DNA of 64,000 bases from Bradyrhizobium nitroreducens (lineage in GTDB: Bacteria > Pseudomonadota > Alphaproteobacteria > Rhizobiales > Xanthobacteraceae). Position 1 is the stretch's first letter. Every line of letters begins with the position of its first letter. The stretch spans positions 7,247,114-7,311,113 of the forward strand of contig NZ_LFJC01000003.1 in the NCBI RefSeq assembly GCF_002776695.1, in the 5' to 3' direction. This document shows, piece after piece, positions 46,632-54,448 of this stretch. A program made the translations under genes and the position numbers. The notes under the pieces are model-generated. The model made no database searches. It was not told the DNA's origin and saw only the letters and a program-made list of their open reading frames with translations.

Positions 46632-47672
46632 TTACCTCATCGGCGGCGCATACTGCACGCCGCCCGCGTTCCACAGCTGGTTCATGCCGCGCGGGATCTT
46701 CAGCTTGGACTTCTCGCCGATGTTGCGCTCGTACATCTCGCCGTAATTGCCGACGTGTCGGATGATGCGGACGGCCCAGTCCTTGGTGAGGCCGAGCTGC
46801 TCGCCGTAATTGCCTTCGGTGCCGACGAGGCGCATCACTTCCGGCTTCTTCGACTTCAAGGCCTCGTCGATGTTCTCCGAGGTGACCCCGAGTTCCTCGG
46901 CGTTGATCATCGCGTACAGCGTCCACTTCACGATCATCATCCAGTCGTCGTCGCGCTGGCGCACGACGGGGGCGAGCGGCTCCTTGGAGATCATGTCCGG
47001 CAGGATCATGTGGTCGCCGGGTTTCGTCAGGTTCAGCCTGAGCGCATAGAGCTGCGAGACGTCGGCGGAGAACGTGTCGCACTTGCCGGTGTCGTAGGCC
47101 TTCACGACGTCGTCCAGCTTGTCGAACTTCACCTCGTCATACTTCATGTTGTTGGCTTTGAAGTAGTCGGCGACGTTGAGCGCGGTGGTCGTGCCGGCCT
47201 GCACGCAGACCTTGCTGCCATCAAGGTCGAGCGAGGTCTCCTTGTTGCGCGAACGAGGCAGCATGAAGCCGGCGCCGTCGTAGTAGGCGACCGCGGGGAA
47301 ATAGAGGTCGTAGTCGAGCTCGCGCGCCATGCTCCAGGTCGAGTTGCGCGAGAGGATGTCCACCTTGCGGCTCTGCAATTCCTTGAAGCGCTCGCTGGCA
47401 TCGAGCGGGATGAACTTCGCCTTGCCGGGGTCGTTGAAGATCGCCGCGGCCACCGCGCGGCAGAAATCGACGTCGAAGCCGCTCCAGTTCTTGTTGTCCT
47501 CGGAATACGAGAAGCCCGGCAGGCCCTTGTTGACGCCGCACAGCACCTCGCCGCGGCGGACGGTGCGCTTCAGCGTGCGGGTATCGTAGAATTCATAGAT
47601 GATGGCCAGAACGGCGACCAGCACGGCGACGGCGAGTCCGATCAGCAGGCCGCCACGAAAGGTGCGCATCAT
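46632..47672 (-). CDS. aapJ: General L-amino-acid ABC transporter binding protein AapJ
   Basis: 346 residues with a long hydrophobic N-terminus (LLIGLAVAVLVAVLAIIYEF) that is either an uncleaved anchor or a signal peptide. The mature part, TVRRGEVLCGVNKGLPGFSYSEDNKNWSGFDVDFCRAVAAAIF, is characteristic of AapJ/BztA, followed by ILSRNSTWSMAREL. It binds L-amino acids in the periplasm for the AapQMP transporter, which is not encoded here, so this is a stand-alone copy. ATG 47672 (or 47669) is used; the open frame extends far upstream without support. Confidence 0.9.
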   Translation of the reverse strand: MMRTFRGGLLIGLAVAVLVAVLAIIYEFYDTRTLKRTVRRGEVLCGVNKGLPGFSYSEDNKNWSGFDVDFCRAVAAAIFNDPGKAKFIPLDASERFKELQSRKVDILSRNSTWSMARELDYDLYFPAVAYYDGAGFMLPRSRNKETSLDLDGSKVCVQAGTTTALNVADYFKANNMKYDEVKFDKLDDVVKAYDTGKCDTFSADVSQLYALRLNLTKPGDHMILPDMISKEPLAPVVRQRDDDWMMIVKWTLYAMINAEELGVTSENIDEALKSKKPEVMRLVGTEGNYGEQLGLTKDWAVRIIRHVGNYGEMYERNIGEKSKLKIPRGMNQLWNAGGVQYAPPMR

Positions 47673-47755
47673 GTTGCTCTCTCGAAAATCGGGAAAAGGG
47701 GATTGGCAGGAGGGCGCGGAGCATGACCCGTTCGGATCATGCACCGACGATGGAA

Positions 47756-48349
47756 TTACAGTTCGGGCTTCTGCCGGATGACGACCTTGGTGCCGACAGG
47801 GACGCGGTCGTAGAGATCGGCGACGTCGTTGTTGACGAGACGGAAGCAGCCCGAGGACACCTTGGTGCCGATCGTATCGGGGCGGTTGGTGCCGTGGATG
47901 CGGTAGACCGTGGTGCCCAGATACATGGCGCGGGCGCCGAGCGGATTGCCGGGGCCGCCGGCCATGAAGCGCGGCAGATAGGGCTGGCGCTGGATCATCT
48001 CCGGCGGCGGCGTCCAGTCCGGCCATTCCTTCTTGTTGGTGATGGTCACCAGGCCCTGCCACTGGAAGCCGTCTCGGCCGACGCCGATGCCGTAGCGGAT
48101 CGCGCGCCCGCCCGGCTGCACCAGATAGAGGTGCCGCTCGGCGGTCGATACGATGATCGTGCCCGGCGCCTCGGTGGTGCGGAAATAGACCACCTGCTTC
48201 TGCCATTCCGGGTCGAGCTGGTAGGCGTCATCGGCGACCAGCCCCGGCTCGTCGCCGAGGTCCGGCTGCTGGGCGGAGGCTTGCGGGGCGGACAGAATAA
48301 GCCCCACCGCAGCCATGAACATCCCGGTCAGGCGACGAAAATCCGTCAT
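47756..48349 (-). CDS. L,D-transpeptidase (YkuD family)
   Basis: 197 residues. A signal peptide (about 1-27, ending SAQ) precedes a YkuD domain with HGTNRPDTIGTKVSSGCFRL, holding His152 and catalytic Cys168. It cross-links peptidoglycan stems or attaches proteins to them in the periplasm. It lies 80 bp upstream of aapJ on the same strand; co-transcription is possible. Confidence 0.92.
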   Translation of the reverse strand: MTDFRRLTGMFMAAVGLILSAPQASAQQPDLGDEPGLVADDAYQLDPEWQKQVVYFRTTEAPGTIIVSTAERHLYLVQPGGRAIRYGIGVGRDGFQWQGLVTITNKKEWPDWTPPPEMIQRQPYLPRFMAGGPGNPLGARAMYLGTTVYRIHGTNRPDTIGTKVSSGCFRLVNNDVADLYDRVPVGTKVVIRQKPEL

Positions 48350-48700
48350 TTCAAGCTCTCCCCGCTGCCACAGCGCAAATCATTCAAAGCCATCAAACCT
48401 GAGGGGCAAGTTCATGGCAAGTTGATGGCGCGCCGCCCTGATATGTCACGAGAATGCTTTGGTTTTTTGACGCGGCCGGCGCAATGCCACAAACAGGGGA
48501 TGGCGCGAAAAGCCTAGAGCTGGGCTCGATGCGCTCCCTCCCCCGCGTGCGGGGGAGGGCGGGGGAGAGGGTGTCTCCACAACGGGACACTCCCCAAGAG
48601 GATAGAGCCCTCACCCGCCGCTACGCGTCGACCACTCCCGCAAGCGGGAGAGGCTCAGACCGAGTTCACGGCCAGATCCTCTGCGCCAATAGACATCGGG
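48350..48700. other. Intergenic region with family E repeat
   Basis: 350 bp between two minus-strand genes. The right part (48531-48653) is a palindromic repeat. The left part should hold the L,D-transpeptidase promoter; no gene or clear box is seen. Confidence 0.5.
48531..48653. repeat. Palindromic repeat, family E
   Basis: GCGCTCCCTCCCCCGCGTGC and GGGGGAGGGCGGGGGAGAGG at the left; ACTCCCGCAAGCGGGAGAGG at the right. Same family as 37501-37680. Confidence 0.7.
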
Positions 48701-49675
48701 TCAGATCTTGTTGCTCTCCGCCGGAATCCCCAGCCGCCGCACGATCTCCGTCGCCACGGCGCGGGCCTCGACCCGCGAGCCGATCCGCGGGCTGCGAAAC
48801 CGTCGTCCGGAGTGCAATCGGATCGTGACGATGCAGTGCTCGTCCTCGGACCGGCCGCGGCGGTCGACGGTGATCGTCTTCACGTCATGCCCCTCGATAT
48901 GGTCCGCGCGCGGCGTGCCGTCGCCCCACAGGCGTTCGACACGGATATCGCCCTCGCGGATGATCCAGAACGCGCCGGTGACGAGATTGGCGTAGCGATA
49001 GACCGCGAACGCCGCGAGCACGCCGAGCGGCAGCAGCAGGATGTCGACATGGCTGGGCGGCCATCCGCGCCAGAGCTTGGTGGCATAGGGCACGGCGGAC
49101 AACGCGACGACGATCAACGCGACGATGCGGATGTCCCGTGCGGGAAACGCCTCGATCGGCTCGCCAAGATGCATCTCGGGATTGCTGGCATCGAGCGGAT
49201 TGACGGGTTCCTCGACATTGGGGACCTCGAACTGCGTGGCGATCCGCGCCACGGTGTCATGAACATGCGTGACGTCCGAGATCGGCGGCGAGGTCAGGCG
49301 CTCCCCTGAAGTCAGCGTGAAGACGAGTTGAAAGCGGGCCTTCACCCGTTTGCTGCCGGGGACCTGCAAGGCCGCGATGTCGTCCTTCCCGACGATGCGC
49401 GTGCGCAGCTTGCCGAACGGGCTTTGCCGCCCGATCAGGATCTCGTTCGCCGTGATGATCCACACCACCGCCGGCGCCATCATGATGCCGACGACGAACC
49501 CGGCGCCGACGAGCAGCGCCACCACCGAGATGATGATTTCCAGGGTATCATGCGTGAACAGGCCGGGCGTGAAGCACAGCGCAACGGCCGCGGCAAAGGC
49601 GGACATCACCAGCCGCTGCGCGATCGAGGCGCCTTCACGAAGGCGGATGTCGGTGCTGGTGGTCGCGTCGTCCAT
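48701..49675 (-). CDS. Membrane protein with two TM-TM/PH-like modules, copy 1
   Basis: 324 residues of unknown function. Two transmembrane pairs are visible (about 25-85 and 195-245), each followed by a beta-rich cytoplasmic segment resembling a bacterial PH domain: WIITANEILIGRQSPFGKLRTRIVGKDDIAAL and FWIIREGDIRVERLW with ITVDRRGRSEDEHCIVTIRL. ATG 49675 is used; the frame extends to 49732 only into leader DNA. It is a tandem paralogue of the gene at 49769-50725: the first ~100 residues are nearly identical and the C-terminal part has diverged. Confidence 0.7.
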   Translation of the reverse strand: MDDATTSTDIRLREGASIAQRLVMSAFAAAVALCFTPGLFTHDTLEIIISVVALLVGAGFVVGIMMAPAVVWIITANEILIGRQSPFGKLRTRIVGKDDIAALQVPGSKRVKARFQLVFTLTSGERLTSPPISDVTHVHDTVARIATQFEVPNVEEPVNPLDASNPEMHLGEPIEAFPARDIRIVALIVVALSAVPYATKLWRGWPPSHVDILLLPLGVLAAFAVYRYANLVTGAFWIIREGDIRVERLWGDGTPRADHIEGHDVKTITVDRRGRSEDEHCIVTIRLHSGRRFRSPRIGSRVEARAVATEIVRRLGIPAESNKI

Positions 49676-49705
49676 CGCGGGCGGCTGATTCCGTTGCGCG
49701 CGAAA

Positions 49706-49729
49706 ACTCCATGGACGAGGCCGTGGAGT
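49706..49729. promoter_or_regulatory. Imperfect 24-bp palindrome upstream of duplicated gene copy 1
   Basis: ACTCCATGG, six-base centre, CCGTGGAGT. It lies 31 bp upstream of the start of copy 1. The bases 49721-49751 are identical to 50769-50799 in front of copy 2. Candidate operator or leader hairpin, or the terminator of copy 2. Confidence 0.5.
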
Positions 49730-49768
49730 CAAGCAACAAGGGCGTCACCCGGGCCGGGGTGAGGGGAC

Positions 49769-50725
49769 TTATCGGCGCACCTTCTCCGGGGCGATCCCCA
49801 ACCTTCGGACGATCTCGTCGCTCACCGCTTGCGTCTCCGTCTCCGTCCCAATGTCGGGGCTGTGCATTGTCTTCCCGCTGCGAAGATTGACAGCAACGGA
49901 GCAAGAGCCCTCGTCAGGTTGATTGACGAAAATGGATTCGATGTCACGGTCTGTAATCGCATCCGCCGAGAGCTCGCCGCTGCGAGATATCCGCTCGATC
50001 AAAATCTCACCATGGCGGACGATCCAGGACTCGCCGGCAAACCTGTGCGCAGACTGAAAGAGGAGGAGGGCAACGACGTAGCCGATGAGCGGCAAGATCA
50101 CCGTGGGAAGCGAAGGTGACGGGTCTTTCCAGAGCATGTAGGCGTAAAGAATGGTGTAGAGGCTCGCGAAGACCAGGATACCCATTCTCACCTCTTCGCG
50201 GCCCGACTTCCGCACGGGTTCGCCGATCCGTATCTCCGCGTTGGTGGCGTCCAGGGGATTGGCTGGCGGTACGCTCAGGGATGTTCCCAGCAATTCGGCA
50301 ATCCGGCGACTGGTTTCGTTGGTGTGCGTGATCTCTGCGATGCGAGGCGACGTCAGTTGATCCCCCGATGCGAGCCTGAGAAAAATGGCGAAGCGCTCAG
50401 GGTGTCCCCTGTCGCCACGGACCTGTAACTCCGCGATGTCGCCCTTAGCCACGATCCGCGTCCGGAGTTTTCCGAATGGCCGCTCCTGGCCGATCAGGAT
50501 CTCGTCAGGCGTGATGATCCACACCACCGCCGGCGCCATCATGATGCCGGCGACAACCCTCGCTCCCACCAGCAGCGCCACGACCGAGATGACTAATCGC
50601 AGGGTATCGTGCGTGAACAGGCCCGGCGTGAAGAACAGCGCAACGACCGACACACAGCCGGACATGACCAGCCGCCCTGCGATCGAGGCGCCTTCACGAA
50701 GGCGAATGTCGGTGCTGGTGTTCAT
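49769..50725 (-). CDS. Membrane protein with two TM-TM/PH-like modules, copy 2
   Basis: 318 residues, paralogue of the preceding entry. TSTDIRLREGASIAGRLVMS and GIMMAPAVVWIITPDEILIG are shared almost exactly with copy 1, while the second module (FAGESWIVRHGEILIERISRSG, then IFVNQPDEGSCSVAVNLRSG) is diverged. Both keep the EIVRRLGI C-terminal helix. Bacterial PH-like membrane proteins often bind lipid or peptide signals, but no function is assigned. Its leader carries a perfect palindrome (50754-50777). Confidence 0.7.
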   Translation of the reverse strand: MNTSTDIRLREGASIAGRLVMSGCVSVVALFFTPGLFTHDTLRLVISVVALLVGARVVAGIMMAPAVVWIITPDEILIGQERPFGKLRTRIVAKGDIAELQVRGDRGHPERFAIFLRLASGDQLTSPRIAEITHTNETSRRIAELLGTSLSVPPANPLDATNAEIRIGEPVRKSGREEVRMGILVFASLYTILYAYMLWKDPSPSLPTVILPLIGYVVALLLFQSAHRFAGESWIVRHGEILIERISRSGELSADAITDRDIESIFVNQPDEGSCSVAVNLRSGKTMHSPDIGTETETQAVSDEIVRRLGIAPEKVRR

Positions 50726-50753
50726 TGCGGGCGGCTGATTTCTAGGCCGCGAA

Positions 50754-50777
50754 ACTCCACGGACGGGTCCGTGGAGT
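50754..50777. promoter_or_regulatory. Perfect 24-bp palindrome between tlpA-like gene and duplicated gene copy 2
   Basis: ACTCCACGGAC-GG-GTCCGTGGAGT: 11-bp perfect arms, two-base centre. It lies 28 bp upstream of the copy 2 start and downstream of the TlpA-like stop. The same box occurs imperfectly in front of copy 1, which favours a regulatory role for the duplicated gene over simple termination of tlpA. Confidence 0.55.
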
Positions 50778-50827
50778 CAAGCAACAAGGGCGTCACCCGC
50801 AGCCGGCCGCGCGATGTCTGCGCGGGA

Positions 50828-51391
50828 TTAGCTGCTCGCGCTGAGCAGCTTCGCCACGGTGCGGTCGATCTCGTCGTAGCGGCCTTCGCCGGCGTGCTGG
50901 AACACGATCTTGCCGTTCTGGTCGATGATGTATTGCGCCGGCCAATATTGGTTGCTGTAGGCGTTCCAGGTCCTGGAATCATTGTCCTGCGCCACCGGAT
51001 AGGTGATGCCGTGACGCTTCAGCGCGGCCTGCACGTTGGCGGCGGAGCGCTCGAACGGGAATTCCGGCGTGTGCACGCCGACCACGACCAGGCCCTTGTC
51101 CCGGTATTTGGCGTAGAGCTCGGTGACGTGCGGCAGCGTGTTGACGCAGTTGACGCAGCCATAGGTCCAGAAATCGACCAGCACGACCTTGCCGCGGAGG
51201 TCGGCCATGCTCAGCGGCTTGGAGTTGAACCAGGTGTTGATGCCGGTGAAGTCGGGCGCGGATTGCTGGCTGGCGGCGGCGACGGTGATCGGCCCGGCGG
51301 GCGCGGCCTCGTCGCAGAAGCCGGGGATGACGGCGCCGGTCACGGCGAGGCCGACAAGGGCGGCTGAGACGGCGAGCAGTTTGAAAGTCAT
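50828..51391 (-). CDS. TlpA-like exported thioredoxin
   Basis: 187 residues. A signal peptide (about 1-26) precedes a thioredoxin-like domain with FWTYGCVNCVNTLP (active-site Cys79/Cys82) and a cis-Pro region near YSNQYWPAQYIIDQNG. The unusual WTYGCVNC is typical of thioredoxin domains coupled to CcdA-like membrane electron donors. The ccdA-like gene lies just upstream, so this protein probably receives electrons from it and reduces periplasmic disulfides. Confidence 0.88.
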   Translation of the reverse strand: MTFKLLAVSAALVGLAVTGAVIPGFCDEAAPAGPITVAAASQQSAPDFTGINTWFNSKPLSMADLRGKVVLVDFWTYGCVNCVNTLPHVTELYAKYRDKGLVVVGVHTPEFPFERSAANVQAALKRHGITYPVAQDNDSRTWNAYSNQYWPAQYIIDQNGKIVFQHAGEGRYDEIDRTVAKLLSASS

Positions 51392-51423
51392 GAGCGAGTC
51401 CTCCGGTTCGAGATGCAGATTGT

Positions 51424-52122
51424 TCACAGGCCGATCTGGCCGGTGGGGTAGAAGCCGGTGAGCCACGCCACGATCAGCGTGTCGTATTGGAAATAGGCGG
51501 CAAGCGCGAAGGCGATCACGACCACGCCAAAGCCCTGCTGCAGCCGCGGCGAGATCCGCGCCAGGCTGCGCACGCGCGTGGTCGCGGCCTGTCCGCCATA
51601 GGCGATCAGCAGCATCGGGATCGCAGCGCCGATGGCGTAGGCGATCAGCAACGTGCCGGCCCACGCGGCATTCTTCTGGGTCGCGACCAGCGTCAGGATC
51701 GAGCCGAGCACCGGGCCGGCGCAGGGCGTCCAGACCAGGCCCAGCGTGGTACCGAGGATCAGTCCGCCGAGCGCGCCTTCGCGTTGCCCGCCGCCGGCGC
51801 TGCCGAGATCGAGCCAGCCATTGAGCCGGATCGACAGCCATTCGAACGGCGTCGGCCACAGCATCAACAGGCCGAAGCCGAGCAGCAGGATCGACGCCGC
51901 CTCGCGCAGCACATTCGGATCGAAATCGAACAGCCGCGTCAGCGCACCCAGCAGCAGCGCGACCACCGAGAAGGAAACGACGAAACCGAGCGCGATCATC
52001 GCGGGACGCAGATGCCCCGCGCGCCCGATCGATGCGCCGAGCAGGATCGGCAGCATCGGCAGCGTGCAGGGCGCAGCGATGGTGAGGATGCCGGCGAGGA
52101 GGGCGAAGAGCAGGTCGAGCAT
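51424..52122 (-). CDS. CcdA/DsbD-type membrane thiol electron transporter
   Basis: 232 residues with six predicted membrane helices and two redox Cys: Cys19 in IAAPCTLPMLP and Cys134 in VWTPCAGPVLG, as in CcdA. It moves reducing equivalents from cytoplasmic thioredoxin to periplasmic partners. The TlpA-like gene follows by 32 bases on the same strand, a typical pairing for cytochrome c maturation or, in sox systems, SoxV/SoxW-type SoxYZ reduction; that second role is inferred. Confidence 0.88.
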   Translation of the reverse strand: MLDLLFALLAGILTIAAPCTLPMLPILLGASIGRAGHLRPAMIALGFVVSFSVVALLLGALTRLFDFDPNVLREAASILLLGFGLLMLWPTPFEWLSIRLNGWLDLGSAGGGQREGALGGLILGTTLGLVWTPCAGPVLGSILTLVATQKNAAWAGTLLIAYAIGAAIPMLLIAYGGQAATTRVRSLARISPRLQQGFGVVVIAFALAAYFQYDTLIVAWLTGFYPTGQIGL

Positions 52123-52244
52123 GGGGCACTCGTGGTGGAGGTCACGAGGGCAGTTCGCGTGTGGCGGGGTGGTCGTTACGCCGCGTCACGCCTTCGTGAC
52201 GGGCTGCTGTTTCTGTGAGGCACCCTGTCCGCCGCAGCGGCAGT

Positions 52245-52400
52245 CCGCTCCCTCCCCCCTTGTGGGGGAGGGCGGGGGAGAAGGGTGGCCCAGCAAATGG
52301 TCTACGCGATCGTGTCGCGCGCAAATCGAGAGATTCCCCGTGTGGACCCCCCTCCCTGCCCCCCCCAACAAGGGGGGAGGGAATGAGAGAGTGTGGCCGC
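52245..52400. repeat. Long palindromic repeat, family E
   Basis: CCGCTCCCTCCCCCCTTGTG at the left and AACAAGGGGGGAGGGAATGA at the right, closely matching 37501-37680 in order and inner sequence (GTGGCCCAGCAAATGGTCTA resembles GTAGCCCAGCAAACGGTCTA there). Confidence 0.8.
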
Positions 52401-52460
52401 CTCACTCGACGTGGCCACCACACACCAGGTCGGCAGCTTCGAGCACCCCCAAATACAAAA

Positions 52461-52489
52461 CGACCCGGACGGGGGCATCGTCCGGGTCG
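52461..52489 (-). terminator. Rho-independent terminator of the sigma factor gene
   Basis: Perfect 11-bp stem CGACCCGGACG / CGTCCGGGTCG with a seven-base loop. Read on the minus strand it is followed by TTTTGTATTT, a usable U-tract. It lies about 160 bp downstream of the sigma factor stop. Confidence 0.7.
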
Positions 52490-52651
52490 CTGGAGGTCTT
52501 GGGAGGTTTAACGAAACCGTATGTGAGCTTTATAGGGGGGAAGTTTTTCCGCCTGATGTTGTGGTTTGTTTCAATTGTTTCGTCGGCGGTAACACTTCCG
52601 TGTTCCGGGGCAGGGCCTGGTATCAGGCCCTATCCCTTTGAAATCATTGGG

Positions 52652-53263
52652 TCAGGCGGCGAAACGCTCGACGCCGGCGCCCTTAAGCAATTCGGCCAGC
52701 TGCTTGCGGGCGTAGAACATCCGCGTCTTCACGGTGCTCTGGGGGATGCCGATGATCTGGCCGACCTCCTCCACCGATTTCTCGTGGTAGTAGACGAGGT
52801 TGATGATCTCGCGATGGGCGGGCGACAGCTTCTGCACGCAGGCGCGCAGGATTGCGCTGGTATCGCTGCGGTCGAGCGAGGTCTCCGGCGTGTCGCAACC
52901 ATCAGGGATCTGGCGCACGTCCTCCTGGTCGATGTCCTCGAAGCGGCGCTGGCGCATCGCGGTCAGGGCCTTGAAGCGGGCGATCGAGAGCAGCCAGGTC
53001 GAGACCTGCGAGCGGCCCTGGAACTGGCCGGCGGTGCGCCAGACGTCCAGAAATACCTGGCTGACGAGGTCTTCCGCCGTGGTGGCATCGCGCACGATGC
53101 GCAGGATGAAGCGATAGACCCGCACGTTGTGCCGGCAATAGAGGATATGCATCGACGTCCGGTTGCCGTCGGCAATGCTTTCGAGAAGCATGTCGTCCGA
53201 AGTCGCCTGAGCGGCGATGATGCTCTGGCTGGCCTGGGCGTTGATGGCGATGACGTTCCGCAT
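52652..53263 (-). CDS. ECF-type RNA polymerase sigma factor
   Basis: 203 residues. Region 2 (about 42-85: YCRHNVRVYRFILRIVRDATTAEDLVSQVFLDVWRTAGQF) and region 4 (about 145-193: LSPAHREIINLVYYHEKSVEEVGQIIGIPQSTVKTRMFYARKQL) are both present; region 3 is missing, as in group IV sigma factors. No anti-sigma gene is adjacent on either side. The upstream DNA carries GTTTCGT motifs at 20-bp spacing, which could mark autoregulation. Targets are unknown. Confidence 0.9.
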   Translation of the reverse strand: MRNVIAINAQASQSIIAAQATSDDMLLESIADGNRTSMHILYCRHNVRVYRFILRIVRDATTAEDLVSQVFLDVWRTAGQFQGRSQVSTWLLSIARFKALTAMRQRRFEDIDQEDVRQIPDGCDTPETSLDRSDTSAILRACVQKLSPAHREIINLVYYHEKSVEEVGQIIGIPQSTVKTRMFYARKQLAELLKGAGVERFAA

Positions 53264-53363
53264 AGTCTTGGCTCCCCGTAGCGCCGCAACCGAGCGGCGT
53301 TTCCTTGGACCAAAGTGTTAATGAGCCAACGTTTCGGGACGTCTGCACGAAAAGGGGAAAATG

Positions 53364-53410
53364 GTTTCGTGCGCCGCCAAATTGTTTCGTCGGAAGGGGC
53401 GCGACGAAAC
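53364..53410. promoter_or_regulatory. GTTTCGT heptamer array upstream of the sigma factor gene
   Basis: GTTTCGT at 53364-53370 and 53384-53390 and its complement ACGAAAC at 53404-53410 start exactly 20 bp apart. The last two also form a 9-bp dyad (GTTTCGTCG / CGACGAAAC). They lie 100-150 bp upstream of the sigma factor start. Candidate sites for a regulator or for the sigma factor's own promoter. Confidence 0.5.
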
Positions 53411-53534
53411 ATTCGGGGCAAAAAGTTGAGGAATTTCAATATACGGAAAATACGGGGGTGGGGGCTTGGGGGCCGACGGCGGCGCCTGGAACGTATTTCC
53501 AGCTGTTGCGTTCGGGCGCGCGACGCACACTCCT

Positions 53535-53688
53535 GTCGTCCCGGACAAGCGAAGCGCAGATCCGGGATCCATACCCACAGGGCGATGTGGTTACGGGGAC
53601 TTGGAGTGGGCGCTTTCACGCCAAACTGCGGCCTGGGATGATGGGTCCCGGATCGGCGCGCGCTTGGGGCGCGCTTGTCCGGGACGAC
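53535..53688. repeat. Long palindromic repeat, family A
   Basis: GTCGTCCCGGACAAGCGAAG at the left and GCGCTTGTCCGGGACGAC at the right. It follows the last gene of the kinase operon and could terminate it. Confidence 0.8.
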
Positions 53689-53703
53689 AATGGAGGGTGA
53701 GGG

Positions 53704-54438
53704 CTACGCCTTGTCGCCCTGCGGCGAGAACAGATAGCCGCCGCCGCGGATGGTGCGGATCACGGCGGGCTTGGCCGGGTCGGGCTCGATCTTGCGGCGG
53801 ATGCGCATGATGCGCAGGTCCACCGCGCGGTCGAAGGCTTCGGCGTCGCGCGCATTGGCGAGCTCCAGCAGGCGCTCGCGCGACAGCACGCGCTTCGGAT
53901 TGGCCGCGAACACCTTGAGCAATCCGAACTCGGATGCGGTCAGCGGGTGCTCGTTGCCTTCGTCGTCGCGCAGCGCCTGCGCTTCGAGATCGAGCCATTT
54001 GGTGCCGAAGCGTACCAATTGCTCCTTGTCCGATTTCGCCGCCGCCTCCGGCGCCGCCGCCTTGGCCGGCACGCTCCGCCGCAGCACCGAGCGGATCCGT
54101 GCCATCAGCTCGCGCAGCTCGCAGGGCTTTGCCACGTAGTCGTCGGCACCGAGCTCGAGACCGACGACGCGATCGATCGGGCTCGCCGTCGCCGTGAGCA
54201 TGATGACCGGCACGTTGATGCGGCTCTTGAGGTCGCGGATGATCGAGAGGCCGTCCTCCTCGGGCATGTTGAGGTCGAGCACGACGAGATCTGGCATGCC
54301 GCCGTCGATCGCCGCGCGGAGCGACTTGCCGCCGTCGCACAGCGTCACGGTGAAGCCGTGCATCTTGAGATAATCGCCGACCATCTCCCGGGCCGGGGCC
54401 TCGTCGTCGACGATCATGATGTGCTGGCTTTGGGTCAT
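53704..54438 (-). CDS. OmpR-type response regulator
   Basis: 244 residues. The receiver domain has Asp55 (VVLDLNMPEEDG) as phosphoacceptor and Lys104 (YVAKPCELRE). The C-terminal winged helix contains LTASEFGLLKVFAANPKRVLSRERLLELA and VIRTIRGGGYLF, the OmpR/PhoB DNA-binding fold. It is the output of the upstream kinases: its gene starts 10 bp after the receiver-kinase gene. Targets are unknown; the divergent binding-protein gene at 59462 is a candidate. Confidence 0.92.
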   Translation of the reverse strand: MTQSQHIMIVDDEAPAREMVGDYLKMHGFTVTLCDGGKSLRAAIDGGMPDLVVLDLNMPEEDGLSIIRDLKSRINVPVIMLTATASPIDRVVGLELGADDYVAKPCELRELMARIRSVLRRSVPAKAAAPEAAAKSDKEQLVRFGTKWLDLEAQALRDDEGNEHPLTASEFGLLKVFAANPKRVLSRERLLELANARDAEAFDRAVDLRIMRIRRKIEPDPAKPAVIRTIRGGGYLFSPQGDKA

Positions 54439-54448
54439 GGTCTTTGCA

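Larger units (their letters stand above)
52123..52651. other. Intergenic region with repeat, terminator and GTTTCGT motifs
   Basis: 530 bp between the ccdA-like gene and the sigma factor gene, both on the minus strand. It holds a family E repeat (52245-52400), a terminator (52461-52489), a short AGGGCCTG-GTAT-CAGGCCCT hairpin (52612-52631) and ACGAAAC/GTTTCGT at 52511 and 52577. No gene is supported. Confidence 0.6.
53264..53703. other. Intergenic region between sigma factor and response regulator genes
   Basis: 440 bp. The left 150 bp hold the heptamer array and the presumed sigma factor promoter; the right 150 bp are a family A repeat (53535-53688). No gene is supported. Confidence 0.55.
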
